From Acidobacteriaceae bacterium (lineage in GTDB: Bacteria > Acidobacteriota > Terriglobia > Terriglobales > Acidobacteriaceae): 64,000 nucleotides of DNA. Positions 53,983-63,102 of the stretch are shown piece after piece. The notes under the pieces were generated by a model. The model was given only the letters and a program-made list of their open reading frames with translations, was not told the DNA's origin and did no database searches. The stretch covers positions 23,800 to 87,799 of the forward strand of contig JASHOC010000165.1 of NCBI GenBank assembly GCA_030041305.1. The letters are read 5' to 3'. The translations under genes and the position numbers were made by a program. Position 1 is the stretch's first letter; the number at the start of each line of letters is the position of its first letter.

Positions 53983-54858
53983 TCAGGTGCGCCAAAGATA
54001 GCCCATCCCGGTCAACAACCCGCGCATGTAGGCGTAGCTCGCGATCACGCCGGGCATGGGATTGTCGGGGTGAACCTCGTATTCGAGATCGACGAAGCCC
54101 GGATAGCGGATGGCGATGAGCGCCTGAAAGATTTCGCGGAAGGGCAGGATGCCGTCGCCGACGGCGACCTGGCTTTCTTTGTTGGTGAAGCTGGTCAGGT
54201 CTTTGACGTGCAGGTTGAAGAGACGCGGACCCGCGGCGTGAACGGCCTCGGCCAGATTGGTCCCGGCCCGAGCCGCGTGGCCCACGTCGATGCAGCAGCC
54301 GATGCGCGGGTCCAGGTCCTTGACCGCCTTCAGCACGTCGAAGGGCGAGGGAAAATATTTATCCTCCGGCCCGTGATTGTGGATGGCCACGCGGATGCCG
54401 TACTCCCGGACAAACTTTTCAATGCGGGGCAAGCTTCCCGGCACAGGATCGCCGGCGACAATCACGGGGATGTTGGCGCGCTTGCAGTATTCGAACTTGG
54501 CGCGGATGTCGTCATCTTCGTCCTTGGGGAAGTAGATGGCTCCGGCGGCGTGCAGCTTGATGCCGGCCGCTGCGTAGTCGGCCAGCGCCTGCGCCTCGAG
54601 CGAGGGGTCCATGGGCAGGTGATCCTTCGCATCCTTGGCGTTCAGGTCGCTGACTTCGAGCTGCTTCATGAAGTCGATCAACTGCGCGCGGGTGAAGTTG
54701 CGAAACGTGTAGCTGGCCAACCCCAGCCGGATGGGCGAGGGCCTTCCGGTTTCCGGCACGGCCTCAGCCGCCGCCGGCGCCGCGCTTCCAGCGACGCAAC
54801 CTGCGGCCATCAGCGCTCCAGCTTGCACGAAGGTCCGGCGGGAGATTTCGTTCTTCAT
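53983..54858 (-). CDS. Tat-exported TIM-barrel sugar isomerase/epimerase-like protein
   Basis: A 291-aa protein of the PF01261 (AP endonuclease 2 / xylose isomerase-like) superfamily. The N-terminus has a twin-arginine signal (NEISRRTFVQAGALMAAGC). Barrel strands with metal-ligand candidates include IRVAIHNHGPEDKYFPSP, RIGCCIDVGHAARAG, FNLHVKDLTSF and GFVDLEYEVH. Members are isomerases, epimerases or sugar lyases. ATG 54858 was chosen because the signal starts there. Next to a Tat-exported Gfo/Idh/MocA gene (95 bp). Confidence 0.9.
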   Translation of the reverse strand: MKNEISRRTFVQAGALMAAGCVAGSAAPAAAEAVPETGRPSPIRLGLASYTFRNFTRAQLIDFMKQLEVSDLNAKDAKDHLPMDPSLEAQALADYAAAGIKLHAAGAIYFPKDEDDDIRAKFEYCKRANIPVIVAGDPVPGSLPRIEKFVREYGIRVAIHNHGPEDKYFPSPFDVLKAVKDLDPRIGCCIDVGHAARAGTNLAEAVHAAGPRLFNLHVKDLTSFTNKESQVAVGDGILPFREIFQALIAIRYPGFVDLEYEVHPDNPMPGVIASYAYMRGLLTGMGYLWRT

Positions 54859-54953
54859 CACGGGTGCTGCCCCCTGGTCATCCCGATTCCCGATTTTGCT
54901 TACATTTGCGCCGGCGGCTCCGCGAGCCCTCCCCACAGCAAGCAGGCCGCGCC

Positions 54954-56273
54954 TCACACATGCGGCGCGAATGCCGACTCGTAGGCGCGGCCCCATTTCT
55001 TCATCGCCTGCTCGTCGTCGAGAATTTTTCCGTCGGCTGTATCGAGATGCAGCTCACGGTTCACTTCCCAGGCGATGTTGGAGAGCTCAAGAATAGTCAC
55101 CGAAACATTGCCCACCTCGATCGGCGCATTGAGCTTGGCTCCGGTGCGGACGCCGTCAATGAAGTTGGCGAAGTGCGCATCGGTCATGGAATCGCGGCCC
55201 ATCAGGTCAGTCGACGGAGCGGCCTTAGCGGCTTTGAACTCGCTGGTCTTGTCTCCTTTGAGGTCGTAGATTTCGTAGCCGCCGCGGTCCACCAGCACCG
55301 ATCCTGTGGTTCCCATGATCGTCGCGCCGCGGTCGCGCCCGTAAAACTTCATTCCCTGGCAGCACTTCCCTTCCCACGAGAGCAGCTTGTCGCCGTAATC
55401 GAAGCTCGTCACCAGGGTGTCGTAGAACTGCCAATCGTCTTTGAAGTGGTAGCGGCCGCCCGAAGCCGTCACGCTGCGCGGATACTCCACATCGAGCGCC
55501 CAGCGGCACACGTCCACCTCGTGGGTGCCGTTGTTCAGGGTTTCGCCGGTGCCGTAGATGCGGAACCAGTGCCAGTTGTAGGGCTGAATGTTGCTGGTGT
55601 AGGCGCGACGCGGCGCCGGCCCCTGCCACAAATCCCAGTCAAGATTAGACGGCACGGGAGCTTCTTTGCCGAAGCCGATCGACTTTCGAGTGTTGCTGTA
55701 CCAGGCCTTGGCGTAGTACGCGCGGCCGATGAGCCCGTTGTGAATCTTGTCCACAATTTCGATGGTGTGCGGCGAGGAGCGCTGCTGCGTGCCCATCTGC
55801 ACCAGTTTGCCGTATTTCTTTTGCGCCTCCACCAGCAGCGCGCCTTCGGCCGGGTTGTGGCTGCACGGCTTTTCCACGTACACGTGCTTGCCCGCCTGGA
55901 GGGCCAGGATCGCCATCGGCGTGTGCCAATGGTCGGGCGTGGCGATGGAGATCGCGTCTACGTCTTTTGCCGCCAGCGCTTCGCGAAAATCCATTTTCGC
56001 CTTGGGCGCGTAGCCCAGCTCGCGCTCGGCCTCGGCGCAGAATTTAGCCAGGATCGTGCTCTCCACGTCGCAGACATAGGCGACCCGCGCGCGGTCCGCG
56101 TTCGCCTTCAGGGAGGAAAGATGCGCATAGCCGCGGCTATTGAGCCCGGCGATAGCAAAATTGAGCCGGTCGTTCGAGCCCATGATCTGGGCATAGCTCT
56201 TGGCCGTGGATCCGATCGCCAGACCCGCGGCTCCCGCTGCGAGCGTATCGAGAAATTCACGCCGTGTCACCAT
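54954..56273 (-). CDS. Tat-exported Gfo/Idh/MocA-family oxidoreductase
   Basis: A 439-aa protein with twin-arginine signal TRREFLDTLAAGAAGLAIG. The Rossmann domain shows LNFAIAGLNSRGYAHLSSLK and the catalytic Lys region GKHVYVEKPCSHNPAEG; the second domain has NWHWFRIYGTGETLNNGTHE, with the Asp/His pair in GTHEVDVCRW. Family members oxidise or epimerise sugars with bound NAD(P); export of folded, cofactor-loaded protein by Tat is known for glucose-fructose oxidoreductase. Flanked by two Tat-exported TIM-barrel genes. Confidence 0.93.
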   Translation of the reverse strand: MVTRREFLDTLAAGAAGLAIGSTAKSYAQIMGSNDRLNFAIAGLNSRGYAHLSSLKANADRARVAYVCDVESTILAKFCAEAERELGYAPKAKMDFREALAAKDVDAISIATPDHWHTPMAILALQAGKHVYVEKPCSHNPAEGALLVEAQKKYGKLVQMGTQQRSSPHTIEIVDKIHNGLIGRAYYAKAWYSNTRKSIGFGKEAPVPSNLDWDLWQGPAPRRAYTSNIQPYNWHWFRIYGTGETLNNGTHEVDVCRWALDVEYPRSVTASGGRYHFKDDWQFYDTLVTSFDYGDKLLSWEGKCCQGMKFYGRDRGATIMGTTGSVLVDRGGYEIYDLKGDKTSEFKAAKAAPSTDLMGRDSMTDAHFANFIDGVRTGAKLNAPIEVGNVSVTILELSNIAWEVNRELHLDTADGKILDDEQAMKKWGRAYESAFAPHV

Positions 56274-56437
56274 GATTGTTTCACCTCAATTCAAATCTCT
56301 TGCCAGAGTTCCGGGCTTTCGATGCCTGGGGCCAGCCACGGACGTCCTGCGGAATGAGCTGCATCGCGAGTCGGACGGCTCAACTGCGACACGAGTCAAC
56401 TTGTGCCCTTTCAAAACCGGACCTTCGCCACAGGTTC

Positions 56438-57415
56438 TTAGGCGAGCGCGCCGGCGGCTTGCAAATCCCGCTCCATCCCCGCCCAACTGATCCGCGTGGA
56501 CTGCTCCGGCGTGCCCCCACCGCGCCAGTGCGTCTCCAGGCTCACGGCCTCGTGGTAGCCGATTTGCTTGAGCGCCCGAAACTGCGCCGTCCAATCGATA
56601 TAGCCTTTGTCCACTGGCGCCCATACGATCTTACCTTGCGGGTCCTTGATCGCGTTCTTGCAGTGGCAATGATGGATGCGATCTTTCGGCAGAAGGTTCC
56701 AGCCGGTGGGAAAAGCGTCAAGCTCGCCGCGCATCACCGCATTGCCCGGGTCCCAGTTGAGCGCCAGGTGCGGGGTTTTCACGGCGTCGAGCAGCCGCGC
56801 CGCTTCGCGCGCCGTCGCCGTGTTGCACTCGAACTCGTTTTCGAGCACCAGCAGAATACCCTGTCGGCCCGCTGTTTCCGCCGCCGAGCGCAGCTTTTCG
56901 TCGATGGCGGCGCGATAGGGCGAACCGTCATCGAGTCGCCAGAAGTCGAAGCACCGCACTTTACCGGCACCAAATTGCTTCGCCATGGCGATGCTGCGCT
57001 CCAAAATTTCATCCTGCTGTTTGAAAGTCGCGTCGGCTTTGCCGAACGTGTCGCCTTTCGAACCATACGGCGATTTGGGGGCGCCAGGCCAATCGGTCTT
57101 GAAGAGCGGGCTGGCGATGTCGGACACGCGCAAATCGTATTTGGCCAGAATTTCCTGCGCACTGCCAACCTCGCCGGCATTCAGATCGCTGATGTTCTTG
57201 CCCCACATCGACCGCAACTCGATCCAACCCATGCCGAAATCCCGCGACGCGACATGGCAGGCGTGCTCGAAATCCTGGGAGATTTCATCATTGATCACGG
57301 AAATGTGAAATGTCGATTGCAATCTGGCTACCAACCCCCGCACCGGAACCGCGGCGCAGGCGGCGCAAGCAGCCGCCGCGCGCGCCAGAAAACTTCGCCG
57401 TGAAAAGCTGCTCAT
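56438..57415 (-). CDS. second Tat-exported TIM-barrel sugar isomerase/epimerase-like protein
   Basis: A 325-aa PF01261-type protein with twin-arginine signal (SFSRRSFLARAAAACAACAA). Barrel parts: FHISVINDEISQDFEHAC, WIELRSMWGKNISDL, ILLVLENEFECNTATA, HLALNWDPGNAVM, RIHHCHCKNAIKD and EAVSLETHW, with acidic and His residues positioned as metal ligands. It is diverged from the 53983 gene. ATG 57415 follows AAAGGCAGG. First gene of the string that continues to the Gfo/Idh/MocA gene. Confidence 0.9.
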   Translation of the reverse strand: MSSFSRRSFLARAAAACAACAAVPVRGLVARLQSTFHISVINDEISQDFEHACHVASRDFGMGWIELRSMWGKNISDLNAGEVGSAQEILAKYDLRVSDIASPLFKTDWPGAPKSPYGSKGDTFGKADATFKQQDEILERSIAMAKQFGAGKVRCFDFWRLDDGSPYRAAIDEKLRSAAETAGRQGILLVLENEFECNTATAREAARLLDAVKTPHLALNWDPGNAVMRGELDAFPTGWNLLPKDRIHHCHCKNAIKDPQGKIVWAPVDKGYIDWTAQFRALKQIGYHEAVSLETHWRGGGTPEQSTRISWAGMERDLQAAGALA

Positions 57416-57650
57416 GGCCTGCCTTTCCGCTGTGGCCGCAACGCGGGAGTGCGAACCGCGCAGCCGCGGCCGACGAAGACGCAATTCACGGTTAGCTGAG
57501 CGGCAGGTCGGCGTTGGCAAGACCCGAACACGATGGTTTGGACTCCCAACGAACCCTAAACGTCGTGCTTTGAGCTTGTCAAGGCGGCATTCCCCCTGCG
57601 AGGCGGCCGGGGAAGGCCGGAAACAATTCCGGCAAAGCGGGCTGGAGACA

Positions 57651-57684
57651 ACAAACCGGCCCATTCCGGAAGAGAATGGGCCGG
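57651..57684 (-). terminator. terminator of the 57710 gene
   Basis: Perfect 11-bp stem CCGGCCCATTC/GAATGGGCCGG with a 7-nt loop. On the minus strand it is followed by TTTGTTGT. It lies 26 bp past the stop. Confidence 0.7.
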
Positions 57685-57709
57685 CCACTGGCGCCTCGCG
57701 TTGGATGCG

Positions 57710-59485
57710 CTATTCCACGTCAGAGACTTTACCGTCTTTGAAGGTGATCTTCATGTCCTTATATTTGTAGATTTTCTTGGGACCGAGGTCGATCACGGTG
57801 ACAGGCTGGCCGAGCGCCGTGGTCACCTGATCGATGCTCTGACCGATAGCAATATTGACAGTTTGCGCAGGCGCCGCAGGCGGAGGCGGAGGAGCGGCGC
57901 TGGCGTCAGCGCCCGCAGCGGACGAGTCCTGCGCCGCTTGCTGATCCACCTGATCGGCCTGGGCTAACTGCTGGTTGATGTCGGCACCCCCATTTTGCTC
58001 CGGCGGAGGCGCATTCTGCGCAAAGGCGGTCTCGACGGGAGGAGCCTTGGCCGAAGCCGGGGCCGCGGGCAGGCCGCCCTGGCCCTGCTTGGACTGCAGC
58101 TCCTGCATTCCCTGGTCGACGGTTTCGCGCAGGTGGTTCTGCATCTCCTGCAGATCGGCTACGGCAACCGTCACCGTGGCCGCACGCTGGCACTCGTTGC
58201 CGCCCTTGCTGGCCAGAACCACCAGGTTCACGTCGGTCTGGTTGTCGGCCGGCGCCGGTCCCGAAAATTGCAGCACGTCGCCATCGCTCAGGGCGCACTC
58301 GGCGCCATTCGAGTCCGTTACGTCGAGGGCGTTGCCGGCGACAAAGACGTGCGGGCGTCCGTCGCCGAGCATTCTGGCGATGCCGCTGGACCCTGGATCG
58401 GGATCCTGCCCCTGGGTGTTCTGCTGGGCCTCGGAGTTTTCGAGGGCGATTTCAGCTTTGACTTCGTCGGCGATCTGCGCCTTGATGTCCGCCGACAAAA
58501 GCGCCTGCCCGGCGGCCGCGTTGGCGGCAGCCTGGGCGTTCGCCTCCTGCTGCGCGGCATACGCGGCTTGCAGTTCTTGCGAGATCAAATAGTCGGTGAG
58601 CCAGAATGCCGGACCCGCATAAACCGGGTAGGGCGTGAAGTAGAAGCCGTAGTACGCGTACCAGGGATTGCCCGCCCAGCCCCAGCCGTAGGGCACCGGC
58701 GTGTACCAGGGGTTATACGCCCATCCATAAAACGCCGGCGGGTAATAGTACGCCGGAGCATACACATTGACGAAGGCGCCGTGGTAGTAATAACCGCGAT
58801 AATAGCGGGGATACTCGCGGCCGTGCCAGTAGTAGGAGCGGCGGGCGAAATCGTGCCCACGATAAGCGTAGCGGCGCTCGATGTAACCGCGGCGTCCGCG
58901 TTCGGCGACAATGCGCGAGTGGTCTGCGCGCTCGACCGAGACACGCCGGCCACCGTTCAGGCCATGATGGATGTCCATGCCGCGACGGGCGTCGTGCACG
59001 TCGCTGACTCTGCCGTCGGCGCGCCGCGTCACCGCACCGTTTCTGGTCTCCACGGTTCGGCTTCCCCGCGGGGCGACGCCGCCGGTCGCCGTTCGATTGC
59101 CTGCTCCCGGCCTGCCCTCGCTACCGGCCGCCATGGGCGAACGATTTGCGCCGCCGGTGGTCATGGGATGGGACCCTCCGGTAGTCGTCGTCGTGCGGCC
59201 GGTCGGATTGCTGGTGGTGGGGCCAGTGTGGCCGCCAGCCATCGGTCCGCTGCGGCTGGTGGTCGTCGGCCCTGTATGGCTCGTTGTGGGTCCAGAGTGG
59301 CCGGCGGTTGTGGATGCGCCGTGCGCGGCGCCGCCGGTGGCCGGCTTGGCCGCAGGGGCCGACTTGGGCGCAGGGGTTGAGGACTTTTTGTTGGACTGCG
59401 CGGCAAGAGGAACCATGCCGCAGATGCACAGCGCAGCGGCAGCCAAGGGCAGGACGCGTTTTAACTGGGAAATGAACCGGTTCAT
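57710..59485 (-). CDS. exported Gly/Thr- and Tyr-rich protein with BamE-like C-terminal module
   Basis: A 591-aa protein with a signal peptide (PLAAAALCICGMVPLAAQ). Then comes a Thr/Gly/His-rich tract with repeated HTGPTT units, an Arg-rich region and a Tyr/Trp/Pro-rich segment (residues about 225-285, for example YAYYGFYFTPYPVYAGPAF), a domain with PHVFVAGNALDVTDSNG, a coiled part and a C-terminal module beginning VNIAIGQSIDQVTTALGQP and ending FKDGKVSDVE. The last module resembles the SmpA/BamE repeat and recurs in the next gene. Function unknown. GGAG precedes the ATG. Confidence 0.8.
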   Translation of the reverse strand: MNRFISQLKRVLPLAAAALCICGMVPLAAQSNKKSSTPAPKSAPAAKPATGGAAHGASTTAGHSGPTTSHTGPTTTSRSGPMAGGHTGPTTSNPTGRTTTTTGGSHPMTTGGANRSPMAAGSEGRPGAGNRTATGGVAPRGSRTVETRNGAVTRRADGRVSDVHDARRGMDIHHGLNGGRRVSVERADHSRIVAERGRRGYIERRYAYRGHDFARRSYYWHGREYPRYYRGYYYHGAFVNVYAPAYYYPPAFYGWAYNPWYTPVPYGWGWAGNPWYAYYGFYFTPYPVYAGPAFWLTDYLISQELQAAYAAQQEANAQAAANAAAGQALLSADIKAQIADEVKAEIALENSEAQQNTQGQDPDPGSSGIARMLGDGRPHVFVAGNALDVTDSNGAECALSDGDVLQFSGPAPADNQTDVNLVVLASKGGNECQRAATVTVAVADLQEMQNHLRETVDQGMQELQSKQGQGGLPAAPASAKAPPVETAFAQNAPPPEQNGGADINQQLAQADQVDQQAAQDSSAAGADASAAPPPPPAAPAQTVNIAIGQSIDQVTTALGQPVTVIDLGPKKIYKYKDMKITFKDGKVSDVE

Positions 59486-59544
59486 CTCGATTCTCCATTT
59501 TTTCCAAAACCCGGAAGCGAGTGTGGGCTGAAGGAAGCGGTTTT

Positions 59545-60459
59545 TTACTGGACGTCAGAGACCTTGCCGCTGACCAAGGTCACTTTCATGTCGGGGTAGA
59601 CAAGGATTTCCTTGTTCGAAAGCTTGATGTCTTTGGAGGGCTGGCCCCAGGTGGCGATCACCGTGTCCCTGGTCTGCCCCACGGAGATGGTCTTGGGCGG
59701 CGGAGGGGGCTGATCGGCCGGCGGAGGCGGCGGAGCAATGGGCGCCATGGCCGCGGGCGCTGGCGCCGCTGCAGGGGCGCTCGGCGCGGGAGCAGCCCCG
59801 TTTTGCGGGGGCGCGGCGCCGTTTTGCGGAGCTGCATTGTTGTCGGCCGCCTGATTCGAATTGTCGGGCGGCTGGACGGTGAAGACTTCCTCGACCGTCT
59901 TTACTTCCTGGTCTACCGGCGGCGCGGCGTGCTTATCGGGAAAAGGAAATTTGATTTCGCCGTAATACCGGGTGTTGTTGTACGGGTCGCTGAAGGTGGT
60001 GACGACGATGCCGCTGTTGTCGCTGGCAATCTCGATGTCGGTGACCCAAAATTTTTCGCCTGCGACGAATTTCCGGCTGGAGCAGCCGTTTTTCGCCGCA
60101 TCCGACGCGCTGCCGCCGCCCCCGAACGGCAGTTTGCCGAACCCGAATTTCTTGATCGCGTCTTTGGCGCGATTATTCAGGTTCCCGGTGAGCACGCCAT
60201 TCTGGTAGGTGTTCGAGAAGGCGTACGACGAGTCGGAACTACACATCATCAGTCCGTCTTTGTGGAGCACGACCACGTCGCCCGCGGTCACGATATCGTC
60301 GTGCGCAGCGGTGGCTTTGGTCAGCTTGATTTCGGAGACAAGTTTTTCCTTGATCAGCGTGGCGGGATCGCCTACCTGTTGCGCCTTCGTCGAAACGCCG
60401 GCGAGCACCACGATCAGGGAAAGGCAGCAGCCTGCACTCAGCCTTTGCAACTCAGCCAT
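59545..60459 (-). CDS. exported protein with BamE-like C-terminal module
   Basis: A 304-aa protein with a signal peptide (GCCLSLIVVLAGVSTKAQ). The N-terminal domain (about 190 residues) is not recognised; it has two Cys (MMCSSDSS, KNGCSSRK) and begins PATLIKEKLVSEIKLTKA. A Pro/Ala-rich linker leads to the C-terminal KTISVGQTRDTVIATWGQPS, ending VSGKVSDVQ, homologous to the end of the 57710 protein. ATG 60459 starts the signal peptide. Confidence 0.8.
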   Translation of the reverse strand: MAELQRLSAGCCLSLIVVLAGVSTKAQQVGDPATLIKEKLVSEIKLTKATAAHDDIVTAGDVVVLHKDGLMMCSSDSSYAFSNTYQNGVLTGNLNNRAKDAIKKFGFGKLPFGGGGSASDAAKNGCSSRKFVAGEKFWVTDIEIASDNSGIVVTTFSDPYNNTRYYGEIKFPFPDKHAAPPVDQEVKTVEEVFTVQPPDNSNQAADNNAAPQNGAAPPQNGAAPAPSAPAAAPAPAAMAPIAPPPPPADQPPPPPKTISVGQTRDTVIATWGQPSKDIKLSNKEILVYPDMKVTLVSGKVSDVQ

Positions 60460-60619
60460 GATGACTTCCAGGAGATTTGATTTTGGGGGAAGAGGCCCGT
60501 GAGAGCGAAAATACACCGGAAATGCGCACTGGTCAAGCAGGAAATCGCGTGAAAACGAGAGTTAGCCGGGCTTTCGCCGGAGGCAGGGCGGTCGGGCGCA
60601 ACGGGCTCTCCGCATCGGG

Positions 60620-61573
60620 CTATTGCGGCGCAGGCGCGGGAGCAGGCGATTGCGCTGACGATGGCGCCGGAGCCGGGGTGGGCGCAGATGGGGACGCCTG
60701 GGCCAACTCCGCATCCAGATGAATGCTCCCACCGGTCACGTTCAGCTTGCGCGTCCAATCCGCGAATCCAATCTTTCTGACGGTGACCTCGTGAATTCCC
60801 GGAGCGACATCGATCGTCGAAGGCGTATCGCCTACAAATGCGCCATCGACCTCGATGTCCGCTCCCGGAGGCGAGGACGCAACGATCAATGTGGCTCGCG
60901 CTTCCGTCGCCGCCGAGGCTAAGGGTGGCGTGGCCACGCCGAATTTAGCCATGTCAAGGTGCATATCGCCGTCGACAAATGCCGTGATCTCCGTGCCTTG
61001 GGGAATGGTGATGTCTTTGCCGTGCATAAACAGGAAGAGCGGCGCGGCCGGGAAGAAAACAATGGTAGTGGCCACGATGGCTCCGGTCATCGCGCCCACA
61101 TGCCCACCGCCTTGAGAGTCCTTCACGGCGCGCAGGGCTACTTTTTGCTGGTCGGCCAGGCGTCCGTAGCTGATGTTCACATTCAGTTTCCCACCGCGTC
61201 CCATCCTCCTTTTCGGCTCCGCTTCTGTTACAGTCCCGATGGCAGTTGCCCCCTTGGGAAGCACGGTGACACTGTCGACCTGGACGTCCTCCACGACCTC
61301 AAACGGGACCTCCTGGCCCACTTTCGCGTCGGCCGAAGAAATTGTCTGACTTAAGCGCAACTTCACCGGCGTGCCGTCCAATAATGTGTTGGGCGGTGGC
61401 TGGGCGGGCGTGGCAGTGGTCGGAGGGGCGATGGATTGGGGCGCGCCGCCAGGAAGTTGATTAGCAGTTGCAGAGTTCGCATTTGATAAAGACACCGCGA
61501 CTGGAGCGGGCGTTTGCTGAGCCGCAAGCGCGGTGCAAGCCGACAGAAATAGGACGGAAAGAGCTTTGCGCAT
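60620..61573 (-). CDS. exported PEGA-domain protein
   Basis: A 317-aa protein with a signal peptide (MRKALSVLFLSACTALA). A domain beginning GTPVKLRLSQTISSADAKVG and containing a hydrophobic hairpin (GAMTGAIVATTIVFFPAAPLF) is followed by a PEGA domain: ATLIVASSPPGADIEVDGAF, VGDTPSTIDVAPGIHEVTVR and KIGFADWTRKLNVTG. PEGA domains are surface-layer or periplasmic beta modules. A Pro/Ala tail ends the protein. AAGGAG stands 7 nt before the ATG. Confidence 0.87.
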   Translation of the reverse strand: MRKALSVLFLSACTALAAQQTPAPVAVSLSNANSATANQLPGGAPQSIAPPTTATPAQPPPNTLLDGTPVKLRLSQTISSADAKVGQEVPFEVVEDVQVDSVTVLPKGATAIGTVTEAEPKRRMGRGGKLNVNISYGRLADQQKVALRAVKDSQGGGHVGAMTGAIVATTIVFFPAAPLFLFMHGKDITIPQGTEITAFVDGDMHLDMAKFGVATPPLASAATEARATLIVASSPPGADIEVDGAFVGDTPSTIDVAPGIHEVTVRKIGFADWTRKLNVTGGSIHLDAELAQASPSAPTPAPAPSSAQSPAPAPAPQ

Positions 61574-61823
61574 AAATTCTCCTTACCCTGAGAAACCAAA
61601 AAAATGTCGCGGGGAAGCAATCGAATCATCTACCTCGGCCGTCTTTTTTGCAAGGGGGCATTCTTCCTTCCTAACGCCCGAGTCCCTGATTTCCGACTGC
61701 CGGCGCCCGGTTTGCTCCCCCTCGGCCGGTATGTTAACCTTGACTTCTGTGCCGTCGACGCGCGGTGCGGGAGTGTGTCCGCGCGCTCTTCGGGGCTCCG
61801 GAACGATTGCGGGGCAGGATCGG

Positions 61824-61899
61824 GCTGGCGTAGCTCAGCTGGTAGAGCATCTGATTTGTAATCAGAGGGTCGGGGGTTCAAATCCCTTCGCCAGCTCCA
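61824..61899 (+). tRNA. tRNA-Thr (TGT)
   Basis: Cloverleaf with acceptor GCTGGCG/CGCCAGC, anticodon stem CTGAT/ATCAG around TTTGTAA, T arm GGGGTTCAAATCCC and encoded CCA. Anticodon TGT reads Thr ACA. First of four tRNA genes that lead to tuf. Confidence 0.97.
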
Positions 61900-62136
61900 C
61901 GCGAGGCGCGCCAGGATCGGTTGAAGAAACGGCGAACGGAATGTTGTCTTTTGGCCGGCGAGCGAGGTTTTTCCTCATGCCGGGCCTGTCCTCTGCGGTG
62001 ATCCCACTGAGGTGCCATGCAGCGCGCGGCCGGAGGCCCTCCGGAGGAAGCGGAATGCGCCAAAGCGGATTGAAGCGGGGAAGATGGCAAGGTGGATGGT
62101 GGGCTGGCGGCAAGAGGATCGCCGCCGGATGGTTGA

Positions 62137-62225
62137 GCACAGGTGGCCGAGCGGTTAATGGCAGCAGACTGTAAATCTGCCGCTCCTTGCGAGCTACGGA
62201 GGTTCGAATCCTCCCCTGTGCACCA
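62137..62225 (+). tRNA. tRNA-Tyr (GTA)
   Basis: Class II tRNA of 89 nt: acceptor GCACAGG/CCTGTGC, anticodon loop CTGTAAA (GTA), a long variable arm and T loop TTCGAAT, with CCA encoded. Confidence 0.97.
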
Positions 62226-62267
62226 GATTTTTGAGCGGGGCAAGGCGCGGAGGGGAGCGATTGGATC

Positions 62268-62555
62268 TTGATTACGATGCCCAACGCGCCGGCTGCGCAT
62301 GCGAAATGCGGTTTGGACGACGATCGCAGCCCGGGTGAGGAGCTGGACCGGAAGTATTGGATCGCGATGGCGTTGTACGGCGTGGTTGCGCTCCTGGTGT
62401 GGATCACGATGGACGCGGGCAAGGTTGTGGTATGGGGTAAGCCCGTGGAGTTGAGACTGGTTCCGCTGATCGTAATTGGCGGCCTGGCGTTGCGGACGGT
62501 GATCGCCCGGCAGGCGGAGAAGATTCGCCGCGGGGGAGAGAGAAATGGCTCTTAG
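62268..62555 (+). CDS. small two-span membrane protein inside the tRNA cluster
   Basis: A 95-aa protein with two membrane spans (YWIAMALYGVVALLVWITM, RLVPLIVIGGLALRTVIA) and a basic tail. Start is uncertain: TTG 62268, 10 nt after GGAGGGGAG, or ATG 62277. No known family. It sits between the Tyr and Thr tRNA genes, 42 bp from the first. Confidence 0.6.
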   Translation: MITMPNAPAAHAKCGLDDDRSPGEELDRKYWIAMALYGVVALLVWITMDAGKVVVWGKPVELRLVPLIVIGGLALRTVIARQAEKIRRGGERNGS

Positions 62556-62674
62556 CTTTCAGCTATCAGCTTCTGTGGTGGTGGAGCGAACGGATGCGGC
62601 TTGCGCCAGCAGGATGGAGCTGAAAGCTGACGGCCGATTACTGAGAGCTGAAGTTTGAGGGCTGAAGTTTGAGG
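62556..62674. repeat. AGCT-rich palindromic tRNA linker 1
   Basis: Contains TTTCAGCTATCAGCTTCTG and, inverted downstream, GAGCTGAAAGCTGA, with a copy of CAGCAGGATGGAGCT. Related to the next two linkers. Confidence 0.6.
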
Positions 62675-62750
<76 letters not shown>

Positions 62751-62878
62751 GAAATGCAGCTGCTAGCTGCTAGCTCCCAGCTTCTGGCTTGCGCCGTAGT
62801 GAACCAGGTCGAGGAGGTCGGCGCAAGCAGGATGAAGCTAATGGCTAGCGGCTAGAAGCTAGAGGCTGCTTCTAACGG
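62751..62878. repeat. AGCT-rich palindromic tRNA linker 2
   Basis: GCTTGCGCC (62787-62795) pairs perfectly with GGCGCAAGC (62820-62828), and CTGCTAGCT/CTTCTGG-type arms outside it pair with AGCTAATGGCTAGCGGC and GAAGCTAGAG in part. A long imperfect hairpin results. Confidence 0.65.
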
Positions 62879-62953
62879 GCGGGAGTAACTCAGTGGTAGA
62901 GTCACAGCCTTCCAAGCTGTTGGTCGCGGGTTCGATCCCCGTCTCCCGCTCCA
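62879..62953 (+). tRNA. tRNA-Gly (TCC)
   Basis: Acceptor GCGGGAG/CTCCCGC, anticodon loop CTTCCAA (TCC), T arm CGGGTTCGATCCCCG, CCA encoded. Confidence 0.97.
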
Positions 62954-63090
62954 GAAAAACAGCTACTAGCTATCAGCTTCTAGCTGCAGGAGTCGTGGAA
63001 CGGAAGCGGTCGGCAGACAGGGATCAAGGTTCGCTGACAAGGTTGGCGCTGGTGAAAATGGAGCTAAGAGCTGGTGGCTAGAGGCAAGGA
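62954..63090. repeat. AGCT-rich palindromic tRNA linker 3
   Basis: Carries CTACTAGCTATCAGCTTCTA at the left and GAGCTAAGAGCTGGTGGCT at the right, related to linkers 1 and 2 and partly complementary. Confidence 0.55.
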
Positions 63091-63102
63091 GCTGTTCTTA
63101 CG

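Noticed and set aside
61740..61745. TTGACT as -35 of a tRNA operon promoter
   Set aside because: No acceptable -10 at 16-18 bp.
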